This document shows, piece after piece, positions 53,202 to 61,255 of a stretch of 64,000 nucleotides of DNA. The notes beneath the pieces are model-generated. The model saw nothing but the letters and a program-made list of their open reading frames with translations. It did no database searches and had not been told where the DNA came from. This stretch comes from Streptomyces sp. TP-A0356 (GTDB lineage: Bacteria; Actinomycetota; Actinomycetes; Streptomycetales; Streptomycetaceae), in NCBI RefSeq assembly GCF_001417775.1, contig NZ_BBZJ01000021.1:310001-374000 (forward strand), in the 5' to 3' direction. The translations under genes and the position numbers were made by a program. Every line of letters starts with the position of its first letter. The first letter of the stretch is position 1.

Positions 53202-54175
53202 GCGGCCACCCCCGCGGAGGCGGGACGACGGCGCAGCCGACGCAGGCGCGAGGCCCGCTCGATGTCCATGGATTCGAGGGCATCTTCGAGCACGTCCTGC
53301 GGCATGCGCCGCAGTGCGACAGCACTCATCGACTTCAGTTTCCGTGCCACCGCTGGCTCGAACCTTTCGATGGATCCCAGATGGTGAGAAATGATCGCGC
53401 AATAGGTGCGCACAGCCTTGGGAAGCAGCTCTTCGGCGTCCCGGTCCTCGGCGGTTTCGGCAACGACCTGGTCGAACGCGCGAATGAAGTCCAGCTGTCG
53501 CACATCACCGATCTGGGTGAGCGAGGAGGCGACACCGCGCCGGTAGAAGACTCCCATGAGTCCCACGGTGGCGAAGGACTCCGCCTGTCGATGCAGCTTC
53601 CAGATCCACGGCCGGTCCTCGGCGGTGCGCAGTCCGTCGGTGAAGTGCAGCAGTCCGCGGTCGACCAGCCGACGGTGGTACACGCCCGCCCACGCATAGG
53701 CGTAGTCGACCGAGGTGGAGCGGTCGGCGGGCAGGATCGCGTCGCGCGGGTTCATCACCACCCTGCGCCGGCCGTGCGGCACCCGGTGGATGGTGCGGGC
53801 CCGCGCCGTGCACTGGACGTGGTCGGTGCGCACGAAGTCGCACCCCAACTCCTCGATCGCACCAACGAGTTGCGGATAATAGCCGGGTGCGAGCCAGTCG
53901 TCCCCGTCCAGGAACGTGAGGTACTCGCCGCGTGCCTTGTCGATTCCGGTGTTGCGTGCGGTAGCCAGCCCTCCGTTCTTCTCGTGTCTGACATACACCG
54001 CGCCTGGCAGCTCGCGCTCCGCGCGCGCGAGGATGTCCGGGGTCTCGTCGCGCGAGCAGTCGTCGACGAGAATGAATTCGAAGTCCTCACGCGCGTTCGC
54101 ACGCAGACTCTTCAGGGTGTCGGGCGCGTATTGCTGCACGTTGTAGAACGGCACGATGACGGAGAGCTTGACCAC
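53198..54175 (-). CDS. Family 2 glycosyltransferase
   Basis: 325 residues of the GT-A fold: VKLSVIVPFYNVQQYAPDTL, the nucleotide-binding FILVDDCSRDETPDIL, NGGLATARNTGIDKARGEYL and the metal-binding FLDGDDWLAPGYYP. The second half is helical with an aromatic patch around EDRPWIWKLHRQAESF. First gene of the minus-strand group. GTG 54175 has no ribosome site; TAACGT lies seven bases ahead, so the transcript is probably leaderless. It may add a linkage or repeat-unit sugar before polymerisation. Confidence 0.9.
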   Translation of the reverse strand: MVKLSVIVPFYNVQQYAPDTLKSLRANAREDFEFILVDDCSRDETPDILARAERELPGAVYVRHEKNGGLATARNTGIDKARGEYLTFLDGDDWLAPGYYPQLVGAIEELGCDFVRTDHVQCTARARTIHRVPHGRRRVVMNPRDAILPADRSTSVDYAYAWAGVYHRRLVDRGLLHFTDGLRTAEDRPWIWKLHRQAESFATVGLMGVFYRRGVASSLTQIGDVRQLDFIRAFDQVVAETAEDRDAEELLPKAVRTYCAIISHHLGSIERFEPAVARKLKSMSAVALRRMPQDVLEDALESMDIERASRLRRLRRRPASAGVAA

Positions 54176-54373
54176 GCCGTTGACGTTAGGCGGCGGCCCG
54201 GCATTCGTCTTGACCGTCGGCTTGATACCGGGTGAACGACGCGTGGCGGAATAGTGAACCCAGCTGTTTCACAGGCATTTCGCGGCCCGATTCTCCATTC
54301 GGCGAGGTGCTGTTAACCCTTTGTTGTATTCCGGTTGGGCTGCGCATCGGAATCGCTTCCTAGCGTCTTCGGT
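54176..54373. promoter_or_regulatory. Divergent leaderless promoter region of the surface-polymer cluster
   Basis: On the minus strand AAGACG and TAACGT (54183-54188) are 17 bases apart, with seven bases to GTG 54175. On the plus strand TAGCGT (54361-54366) is seven bases before GTG 54374, but no good -35 is seen. Both divergent genes therefore look leaderless. The middle (around 54310-54335, GTTAACCCTTTGTTGTATT) is AT-rich for this genome. Confidence 0.5.
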
Positions 54374-55717
54374 GTGCCAGCAAGTACCGCGAAGTCCCTG
54401 CGGGTCGCCGTCCTAGCCGATTCCGACACCCGGTGGAAGTGGGGCGCGCTCACCGCGAGCCGAATTTCGCCGACGGAATTCACGAAGCCCATCGAATCGC
54501 CTGAAACGGTTGATTCGGACATAAGGCTCGACGGCTTCCTTCTGCGGGGCCGCGCCACCCCCACCGCCCGCCAGCTCGCGGAGGTCGGCATCCGCGCCGA
54601 CTCCCTGCGCGAGGTCACCGCCGTCGAGTTCCTGCGCGAGATGGCGAAGGAGACGTACGACGTCCTTGTCCTCGCCCTCGTCGGCGGCGGCGTCCAGGCG
54701 ATGCTGCACGGGCTCGCGCACGCCTGGCAGGGTCGCACGCGCCGGCCCGTGGTCGTCACCGGCTACGTCGGCGTCGTCTACGAGAAGCTCGCCGACGGCC
54801 TGCTGCTGCGGCACGGCGCGGACCTCGTCCTCGCCAACTCCCGCCAGGACGCCGAGCGCTTCCGGGCCGTGTACGAGGGAGTGGGCGCCGACGCCTCGTC
54901 GGTGACCGAGGTCGCGCTGCCCTTCCTCGGCGGCGCCCCCTACGAGAAGAAGGACCCGTACACGGTCGTCTTCGCCGCCCAGCCCTCCGTGCCGGAGAGC
55001 CGCAAGGACCGTACCTACCTGCTGGACCGGCTGATCCAGCACGCGCGCCTGCGCCCCGAGCGCGAGGTGCTGCTCAAGCTCCGCTCCAAGCCGGGCGAGC
55101 ACACCACGCACATCGAGGAGCTGCCGTACCAGAAGCTGGCCCAGAGGCAGGACCTGCCCGCCAACTTCCGCCTCGTGTACGGGAACATGGGCGAGGTCCT
55201 CGACGACGCCGACCTGCTGGTCACCGTCAGCTCGACGGCCGCCCTGGAGTCCCTGCACCGCCGAGTCCCCACCGTCGTCCTGACCGATCTCGGGGTGCGC
55301 GAGGCCCTCGGCAACCACCACTTCGTGGGCTCCGGCTGCCTCACCTCCTGGGACCAGCTCGACGCCGGTCACGTGCCCACACCGGACGCCGAGTGGGTGG
55401 CCCGGCAGGGCGTCGCCCCCGACGGTTCGTACGCGACCGCCTTCGACGAGGCGCGCCGGCGCATCACCGAACTGCTCGCCGCCGGTGAACTCCCGCCGCT
55501 CAGCCCCTACTACAACCCCGTCACCGCGCCCGGCTATCTGCCCGGCGTCCTCGCCCGTCACCACCTCGCCCCGGACGGCAGCCCGTTGCCCGGCGCACCC
55601 GCCGCCGACAAGGCGGCCGGCCCGGTACGCCAGATCGTCCGCCGCGCGGCCCGCGGCGCCTACCGCCACGGAGTGCAGCGCGTGGCGCCCGTGATCCGGC
55701 GGATGGGGGAGCTGTGA
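54374..55717 (+). CDS. DUF6716 putative glycosyltransferase
   Basis: 447 residues. Resembles the DUF6716 family of putative glycosyltransferases in actinobacterial nonulosonate loci. It begins VPASTAKSLRVAVLADSDT, has PVVVTGYVGVVYEKLADGL and VLANSRQDAERFRAVYEG in the middle, and DDADLLVTVSSTAALESLH then VPTVVLTDLGVREALGNHHF near the end, a GT-B-like donor-site pattern. The C-terminal tail is basic (VRRAARGAYRHGVQRV). GTG 54374 is chosen from the promoter position and the sense of the N-terminal strand. The next gene starts 41 bases after its stop. Confidence 0.82.
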   Translation: MPASTAKSLRVAVLADSDTRWKWGALTASRISPTEFTKPIESPETVDSDIRLDGFLLRGRATPTARQLAEVGIRADSLREVTAVEFLREMAKETYDVLVLALVGGGVQAMLHGLAHAWQGRTRRPVVVTGYVGVVYEKLADGLLLRHGADLVLANSRQDAERFRAVYEGVGADASSVTEVALPFLGGAPYEKKDPYTVVFAAQPSVPESRKDRTYLLDRLIQHARLRPEREVLLKLRSKPGEHTTHIEELPYQKLAQRQDLPANFRLVYGNMGEVLDDADLLVTVSSTAALESLHRRVPTVVLTDLGVREALGNHHFVGSGCLTSWDQLDAGHVPTPDAEWVARQGVAPDGSYATAFDEARRRITELLAAGELPPLSPYYNPVTAPGYLPGVLARHHLAPDGSPLPGAPAADKAAGPVRQIVRRAARGAYRHGVQRVAPVIRRMGEL

Positions 55718-55758
55718 GCGAGCGGATCCCACGCCAAGGACCCCAAGGAGTACCTCCC

Positions 55759-57060
55759 ATGTCCAACCCGGAAGCGGGACAGGCGGCGCCGGTGCGTCGT
55801 GTGCTCGCGGTGATCCCCGCGCGTGGCGGCTCCAAGGGCGTGCCCGCGAAGAACCTCGCCCCGGTCGGCGGGGTGCCGCTGGTCGCCCGCGCGGTGCGCG
55901 AGTGCCGGGCCGCCCGGCTGGTCACCGACGTCGTGGTCTCCACCGACGACCAGGCGATCGCCGCCGCCGCCCGTGAGGCGGGCGCCGAGGTCGTGCTGCG
56001 GCCCGCCGCCATCGCCGGCGACACCGCCACCTCCGAGGACGCGGTCCTGCACGCCATGGACGTCCACGAGGCGCTGCACGGCTCCCCGGTGGACGTGGTG
56101 CTGCTGGTCCAGTGCACCAGCCCGTTCCTGGTCCGCGAGGACGTCGACGGCGTGGCCGCGGCGGTCGTCGAGAACCGTGCGGACACGGCGCTGACCGTGG
56201 CCCCCTTCCACGGCTTCATCTGGCGCGACGCGGCGGACGAGCCCGCTCCGGTCATCGGGTCGCAGCGCAGCGGCGAGGTCGGAGGCGGCACACGCCTCGC
56301 CGACTCGACGGCCACGGACGGCGGCTACGGCGTCAACCACGACAAGTCGTTCCGTCCGCGCCGCCAGGACCGCCCCCAGGACCTGCTGGAGACCGGCGCC
56401 GCCTACGCCATGGACGCGGCCGGGCTGCGCGAGCACCGCCACCGCTTCTTCGGCCGCACCGAACTCGTGCGCACCGACCCGGCCCGCGTGCTGGAGATCG
56501 ACGACCCGCACGACCTGGCCCGTGCCCGGGCCCTCGCACCGCACTTCGACGCGTCGAGGCCCGGAGCGCTCCCGACCCGCGCCGACATCGACGCGGTCGT
56601 ACTCGACTTCGACGGCACCCAGACCGACGACAGGGTGCTGATCGACTCCGACGGACGGGAGTTCGTCTCCGTGCACCGCGGAGACGGCCTCGGCATCGCC
56701 GCGCTGCGCAGGAGCGGCCTGACGATGCTGATCCTGTCCACGGAGCAGAACCCGGTCGTCGCCGCCAGAGCCCGGAAGCTGCAGATCCCGGTCCTGCACG
56801 GCATCGACCGGAAGGACCTCGCGCTGAAGCAGTGGTGCGAGGAGCAGGGCATCGCGCCTGAGCGCGTGCTCTACGTCGGCAACGACGTCAACGACCTCCC
56901 GTGCTTCGGCCTCGTCGGCTGGCCCGTGGCGGTCGCGAGCGCCCACGACGTCGTGCGCGGCGCCGCACGCGCGGTCACCACCGTCCCCGGCGGTGACGGC
57001 GCGATCCGAGAGATCGCCAGCTGGATCCTCGGCCCCTCTCTCGACTCCCTCGACAAGTAA
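55759..57060 (+). CDS. CMP-nonulosonate synthetase fused to a KdsC-like HAD phosphatase
   Basis: 433 residues in two domains. Residues ~12-240 are NeuA/KdsB-type cytidylyltransferase: VIPARGGSKGVPAKNLAPVG, then STDDQAIAAAARE and LVQCTSPFLVREDVDGVAAA. Residues ~270-430 are a HAD domain: VVLDFDGTQTDDRVLIDSDG, with STEQNPVVAARARKLQIPVL, KDLALKQWCEEQGI and VLYVGNDVNDLPCFGLVGWP. One protein could dephosphorylate the 9-phosphate product of a NeuB-type synthase and then form the CMP sugar. ATG 55759 has AAGGAG upstream; the GTG at 55714 overlapping the previous stop is the alternative. Confidence 0.9.
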   Translation: MSNPEAGQAAPVRRVLAVIPARGGSKGVPAKNLAPVGGVPLVARAVRECRAARLVTDVVVSTDDQAIAAAAREAGAEVVLRPAAIAGDTATSEDAVLHAMDVHEALHGSPVDVVLLVQCTSPFLVREDVDGVAAAVVENRADTALTVAPFHGFIWRDAADEPAPVIGSQRSGEVGGGTRLADSTATDGGYGVNHDKSFRPRRQDRPQDLLETGAAYAMDAAGLREHRHRFFGRTELVRTDPARVLEIDDPHDLARARALAPHFDASRPGALPTRADIDAVVLDFDGTQTDDRVLIDSDGREFVSVHRGDGLGIAALRRSGLTMLILSTEQNPVVAARARKLQIPVLHGIDRKDLALKQWCEEQGIAPERVLYVGNDVNDLPCFGLVGWPVAVASAHDVVRGAARAVTTVPGGDGAIREIASWILGPSLDSLDK

Positions 57061-57074
57061 GGAATCTCCCTCCC

Positions 57075-58013
57075 ATGAGCACCAACTCCCGTCTGCGTCA
57101 GTTCGGTACGCGTACCGCCGGTCCCGGTCAGCCCGTCTACATCTGCGGCGAGATCGGCATCAACCACAACGGTGAGCTGGAGAACGCCTTCAAGCTGATC
57201 GACGTGGCCGCCGAGGCCGGCTGCGACGCCGTCAAGTTCCAGAAGCGCACCCCCGAGATCTGCACCCCGCGCGACCAGTGGGACATCGAGCGCGACACCC
57301 CCTGGGGCCGGATGACCTACATCGACTACCGCCACCGCGTGGAGTTCGGTGAGGACGAGTACCGTCAGATCGACGAGTACTGCAGGGAGAAGGACATCGC
57401 CTGGTTCGCGTCCCCCTGGGACACCGAGGCGGTCGCCTTCCTCGAGAAGTTCGACGTCCCGGCGCACAAGGTGGCCTCCGCCTCCCTGACCGACGACGAG
57501 CTGCTGCGCGCCCTGCGCGCCACCGGCCGTACGATCATCCTGTCCACGGGTATGTCGACCGCGAAGCAGATCCGCCACGCGGTCGAGGTCCTCGGCTCGG
57601 ACAACATCCTGCTGTGCCACGCCACGTCGACGTACCCGGCGAAGGCCGAGGAGCTGAACCTCCGCGTCATCAACACGCTGGAGAAGGAGTACCCGAACGT
57701 CCCGATCGGTTACTCCGGCCACGAGACCGGTCTGCAGACCACGCTGGCCGCCGTCGCCCTCGGCGCCACCTTCGTCGAGCGCCACATCACCCTCGACCGC
57801 GCCATGTGGGGCTCCGACCAGGCCGCTTCCGTGGAGCCGCAGGGCCTGCAGCGCCTCGTCCGCGACATCCGCACCATCGAGGCGTCCCTGGGCGACGGTG
57901 TGAAGAAGGTCTACGACTCCGAGCTCGGCCCGATGAAGAAGCTGCGCCGCGTCGCCGGTGTGGTCGCCGAGGCGGAGATCGCCGCGGCCGCCGGTGAGCC
58001 GGTGTCGGTCTGA
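57075..58013 (+). CDS. neuB: NeuB-type nonulosonate (sialic acid/Kdn) synthase
   Basis: 312 residues. The TIM-barrel synthase: PVYICGEIGINHNGELENAF, CDAVKFQKRTPEICTP, ASPWDTEAVAFLEKF, HKVASASLTDDELLRALRAT and VPIGYSGHETGLQTTLAAVA, ending ...EIAAAAGEPVSV. It condenses PEP with mannose or ManNAc, or its 6-phosphate. Typical NeuB proteins have ~345 residues with a C-terminal antifreeze (SAF) domain; that domain is absent here. It lies 14 bases after the cytidylyltransferase gene, with AAGGA as ribosome site. Kdn as product is likely by analogy with S. coelicolor teichulosonic acid. Confidence 0.92.
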   Translation: MSTNSRLRQFGTRTAGPGQPVYICGEIGINHNGELENAFKLIDVAAEAGCDAVKFQKRTPEICTPRDQWDIERDTPWGRMTYIDYRHRVEFGEDEYRQIDEYCREKDIAWFASPWDTEAVAFLEKFDVPAHKVASASLTDDELLRALRATGRTIILSTGMSTAKQIRHAVEVLGSDNILLCHATSTYPAKAEELNLRVINTLEKEYPNVPIGYSGHETGLQTTLAAVALGATFVERHITLDRAMWGSDQAASVEPQGLQRLVRDIRTIEASLGDGVKKVYDSELGPMKKLRRVAGVVAEAEIAAAAGEPVSV

Positions 58014-58039
58014 GCGCCTTACGGGACGGTCGTACGCCG

Positions 58040-59221
58040 ATGAGCCCCCGCGCCGGAACCGCCGGCCACCCCACCCTCGCCTTCGTCGAGAGCCCGGTAC
58101 AGCTCCTGAACGTGCTGGAGTGGGCGCACGCGTACGCCCACCGCACGCCGGGCGGCACGGCGCCCGGGCGCGTGGCGGCGATCCCCGCGCAGGGTGGCCG
58201 GCGGTCCGGGGCGGGGAGCACGACGGTGGACGGTGCGGGGGCGCCCAGGCGCCCGGCGCGCGAGGGGATCACCCTCGTGGTGCTGTCGCCCACCGACCCG
58301 ATGACCCGCGGGCAGCTGCGCCGCATGGCGGAACTGGCCCGCGACGAGGGGTACGAGGTCCGCTGGGAGGAGGCGCGGGGCGGTACGACCGCGCCCTTCC
58401 AGACGGTCGGCGGCCTCGCCCCGCTGCTGCGCCGGGCCCACCGGGTGGTGATGGGAGACCCGTTCTCCCGCTACGTACAGCTGCTGCTGGCGATCACCCG
58501 GGCCCGCGAGCTGGTGGTGGTGGACGACGGCACCGCGACGATGGAGTTCGTCGCCCAACTCGCCCGTGGCGAACGCCTGGTGCGCTGGCATCGCAAGGGG
58601 GGCCGTCCGGGCCCCCGTGACCTGCTCTTCGCCCCGGTGGCCTCATGGGCGCGCCGTCGGCTGGCGCCGAGCGAGCGGCACACGGTGGAGGTCTTCTCGT
58701 CGATGCCGATCGAGGAGGTCCCTGAGGGCGTCACGGTCACGGCGAACGACTTCGCGTGGACCCGTTCCCGGTTCGGCCCGCCGCGCCTGACGAAGGGCGC
58801 GGACCTGGTGGGCACGTCGCTCGTCGAGACGGGTGTGGTGGACGGGGAGCGCTATCTGGATGCGGTCCGGGGCCTCGCCAAGGCGCACGGAGCGCGTCGC
58901 TACTTCGCCCACCGGCGCGAAAGCCCCGACAAGCTCCGCCGGTTGGCGGCCGAGACGGGTCTGGAGGTGGTCCGCCCGGACCTCCCTCTGGAACTGATCG
59001 CTCGCCGCGGCCCGATCGGCCGTACGATCCTCAGCTTTCCCTCCACGGTCGTCCACACCCTGCCCCTGGCGCTGGCCGGCACGGAGGTCCGCGTCGCGGT
59101 GTGCGACATCGACCCCGCCTGGCTGACGGACCACGCCTCACCACGTGCACAGGGCTTCCTCTCGGGGGTGACGGGCACGGCCCGGGACGTGGACCGGTTG
59201 TCGTCGGTGGCGCCGGGATAG
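58040..59221 (+). CDS. Possible CMP-sugar glycosyltransferase (GT52/polysialyltransferase-like)
   Basis: 393 residues. The N-terminus LAFVESPVQLLNVLEWAHAY resembles the ESP-QLLN opening of GT52 and other bacterial sialyltransferases; further in come ELVVVDDGTATMEFVAQLA and YFAHRRESPDKLRRLAAETG, then FPSTVVHTLPLALAGTEVRV, a pattern of CMP-binding lids. No single family can be claimed with certainty. An ~25-residue Gly/Arg-rich insertion lies at about 45-75. Directly downstream of neuB (26 bases), so it probably acts on the same CMP sugar. ATG 58040 lacks a strong ribosome site. Confidence 0.7.
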   Translation: MSPRAGTAGHPTLAFVESPVQLLNVLEWAHAYAHRTPGGTAPGRVAAIPAQGGRRSGAGSTTVDGAGAPRRPAREGITLVVLSPTDPMTRGQLRRMAELARDEGYEVRWEEARGGTTAPFQTVGGLAPLLRRAHRVVMGDPFSRYVQLLLAITRARELVVVDDGTATMEFVAQLARGERLVRWHRKGGRPGPRDLLFAPVASWARRRLAPSERHTVEVFSSMPIEEVPEGVTVTANDFAWTRSRFGPPRLTKGADLVGTSLVETGVVDGERYLDAVRGLAKAHGARRYFAHRRESPDKLRRLAAETGLEVVRPDLPLELIARRGPIGRTILSFPSTVVHTLPLALAGTEVRVAVCDIDPAWLTDHASPRAQGFLSGVTGTARDVDRLSSVAPG

Positions 59222-59407
59222 CGCGCTGCACCATCCGGCGCGCGGGACTCGGGAGTCTCACAATCCACGCACGCAACAGACATGCGGCATTCAGAAATCG
59301 GCCATGTGGCCCGCGTCGGACCGACATGATCCGGCCATTGAATCTCCCCGCGCGGAGCCGATCGGAACCGCGCGGGGAGACTCATTTCCACAGTGGGGGG
59401 ACCACAC
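59222..59407 (+). other. Gap with a strong hairpin before the sortase-like gene
   Basis: 186 bases. CTCCCCGCGCGG (59344-59355) and CCGCGCGGGGAG (59368-59379) form a perfect 12-base stem with a 12-base loop that closes the polymer cluster or sits in the leader of the next gene. The rest shows no gene. Confidence 0.6.
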
Positions 59408-60286
59408 GTGGTGGCCACACAACAGGAGTCCGGCAGACGGGATCCGGACAGATCTGAGGCGGAGAGATCTGGCTCGGACAGACCGGGTTCGGAGGGGACC
59501 GGTTCGGACGGGTCCGGTTCGGACGGGTCCGGTTCGGACGGACAGGATTCGGACAGACCTGACGCGGAGAGATCCGGCTCTGGCGGATCCGACTCGGACG
59601 GATCCGGTTCGGACAGGACCCGCCCGGACGGATCGGGTTCGGACGGATCCGCTTCGGTCAGACAGGATTCGGACAGACCTGACGCGGAGAGATCCGGCTC
59701 CGGCGGAACTGGCCGGGACGGATCCGGCGGTCCCGGCCACCGCCGGGACACCCCGATGCCCGGGCAGGCCGGCACCAGCGTGCTGATGGGGCGCGCGGCC
59801 GCGTACGGCGGCCCGTTCGGGGGGCTGGCGGGCCTCGCGCAGGGCGACACGGTCACGGTGACCACCGGCCAGGGCCGGGCGACGTACCGGATCCTCGGCG
59901 TACGACGGGCCGGCGACCCGGCGCCCGCCGCCGTGGCCGCGGGCAAGGGCCGCCTGGTGCTGGTCACGGCCACCGGCCCGCGCTACATGCCCGGTGGCAT
60001 CCTGCGCGTCGACGCCGACCTGATCTCCGCGCCCTTCCAGACGCCGGCGGCCGTCATCCGCCCCGGCACCCTGCCGGAGTCCGAACAGCCGCTGGCCCGC
60101 CCCTCCGGAGTTCCCTGGCCGCTGGTGATGTGGCTTCAGGCGCTGCTGGCCGCCGCGGTGGCCGCGGTGTGGTGCCGGCACCGCTGGGGCCGCCACCAGA
60201 CATGGATCGTCTTCGCCCCTCTCGTCGCGGTGCTGGGCCTCCAGGTCGCCACCCGCACCACCGAACTGCTGCCCAACCTGCTGTGA
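59408..60286 (+). CDS. Sortase-fold membrane protein lacking catalytic Cys and His
   Basis: 292 residues. Residues 1-115 are a repetitive Ser/Gly/Asp/Arg-rich stretch (SGSDG and QDSDRPDAERSGSG units). Residues ~120-210 follow the sortase barrel: GTSVLMGRAAAYGGPFGGLA, GDTVTVTTGQGRATYRILGV, LVLVTATGPRYMPGGILRVD. In active sortases GHRT and LVTC occupy the MGRA and LVTA positions; here the catalytic His and Cys appear as Arg and Ala, leaving only the Arg of ILRVD. Two C-terminal helices follow (WPLVMWLQALLAAAVAAVW, IVFAPLVAVLGLQVAT). In other Streptomyces I recall this protein type beside Pst-like phosphate transport genes. The start is uncertain: GTG 59393, 59408 or 59411. Confidence 0.75.
   Translation: MVATQQESGRRDPDRSEAERSGSDRPGSEGTGSDGSGSDGSGSDGQDSDRPDAERSGSGGSDSDGSGSDRTRPDGSGSDGSASVRQDSDRPDAERSGSGGTGRDGSGGPGHRRDTPMPGQAGTSVLMGRAAAYGGPFGGLAGLAQGDTVTVTTGQGRATYRILGVRRAGDPAPAAVAAGKGRLVLVTATGPRYMPGGILRVDADLISAPFQTPAAVIRPGTLPESEQPLARPSGVPWPLVMWLQALLAAAVAAVWCRHRWGRHQTWIVFAPLVAVLGLQVATRTTELLPNLL
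59440..59740 (+). repeat. Degenerate tandem repeats encoding the Ser/Gly/Asp-rich N-terminus
   Basis: Many imperfect copies of TCCGGTTCGGACGGA-like units. A 40-base stretch is identical at 59541-59580 and 59661-59700, exactly 120 bases apart, so a 120-base block was duplicated. The region is open in several frames on both strands. Copy number probably varies between strains. Confidence 0.85.
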
Positions 60287-60324
60287 CCGCCCTCCGAGAC
60301 CAGCCGCGAACCGAGGTAACCGCC

Positions 60325-61242
60325 GTGACCGACGCGACCGCCCGCCTGGGCGACACCGCCCCTGTGACCCACCCCGCCGCTGCGGCCGACACCGCTCTCC
60401 TGACGGACACCGCCCCCTTGCCCGCCGTCCCGGCCGCTCCGCCCGTCCCGGCGGGGGCCACGACCGCTCCCGCCACCCTCGAAGCCCGCGGGGTCTCGGC
60501 CTGGTTCGGCAGCCACCAGGTGCTCAGCCGGGTCTCCCTGACGATGCCCGCCGGTCAGGTCACCGCCCTGATCGGCCCCTCCGGCTGCGGCAAGTCGACG
60601 TTCCTGCGCACCCTCAACCGCATGCACGAGCTCATCCCCGCGGCGGCGCTCGCGGGAGAGGTGCTCTTCGAGGGCGAGGACATCTACGCCCCCGAGCGAC
60701 GCCTGACGGACGCCCGGCGCCGTATCGGCATGGTCTTCCAGAAGCCCAACCCCTTCCCCGCCATGTCCATCTACGACAACGTGGTGGCGGGCCTGCGTCT
60801 GACGGGCACGCGGGTGAGCCGTCGCACCAAGGACGAACTGGTCGAGGAGTCCCTGACCCGCGCGGGCCTGTGGAAGGAGGTCAGGGACCGTCTCCGCCAG
60901 CCCGGCGGCGCGCTCTCCGGCGGCCAGCAGCAACGTCTGTGCATCGCCCGCGCCCTGGCCGTACGTCCCCGGGTGCTGCTCATGGACGAGCCGTGCTCGG
61001 CGCTCGACCCCACCTCCACCCGCCGCGTCGAGGAGACGATCCAGGAACTCGTCGGCCAGGTGACGGTCGTGATCGTCACCCACAACATGCAGCAGGCGGC
61101 CCGCGTCTCCCACCGGTGCGCCTTCTTCCTCGCCGAGCAGGGCACCCCCGGCGGCATCGTGGAACACGGCCCGACGGAGGACATCTTCGGCACGCCGAAG
61201 GACACGCGCACGGCGGACTACGTGGCGGGCCGCTTCGGCTGA
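60325..61242 (+). CDS. Orphan PstB-like phosphate ABC transporter ATPase
   Basis: 305 residues. An Ala/Pro/Thr-rich N-terminal extension of ~50 residues precedes the ATPase: Walker A GPSGCGKSTFLRTLNRMHEL (PstB-like), Q-loop VFQKPNPFPAMSIYDN, signature LSGGQQQRLCIARALAV and Walker B VLLMDEPCSALDP, with the H-loop in VTHNMQQAARVSHR. PstS, PstC and PstA genes are absent here. GTG 60325 has GAGGTAA upstream. It follows the sortase-like gene by 38 bases. Could energise a distant permease or be a remnant of a lost operon. Confidence 0.9.
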   Translation: MTDATARLGDTAPVTHPAAAADTALLTDTAPLPAVPAAPPVPAGATTAPATLEARGVSAWFGSHQVLSRVSLTMPAGQVTALIGPSGCGKSTFLRTLNRMHELIPAAALAGEVLFEGEDIYAPERRLTDARRRIGMVFQKPNPFPAMSIYDNVVAGLRLTGTRVSRRTKDELVEESLTRAGLWKEVRDRLRQPGGALSGGQQQRLCIARALAVRPRVLLMDEPCSALDPTSTRRVEETIQELVGQVTVVIVTHNMQQAARVSHRCAFFLAEQGTPGGIVEHGPTEDIFGTPKDTRTADYVAGRFG

Positions 61243-61255
61243 ACCTCCGGCGGCC

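Noticed and set aside
59440..59740. Short repeats considered as a CRISPR array
   Set aside because: Repeats are degenerate, contiguous, coding in one frame and have no unique spacers; no cas genes.
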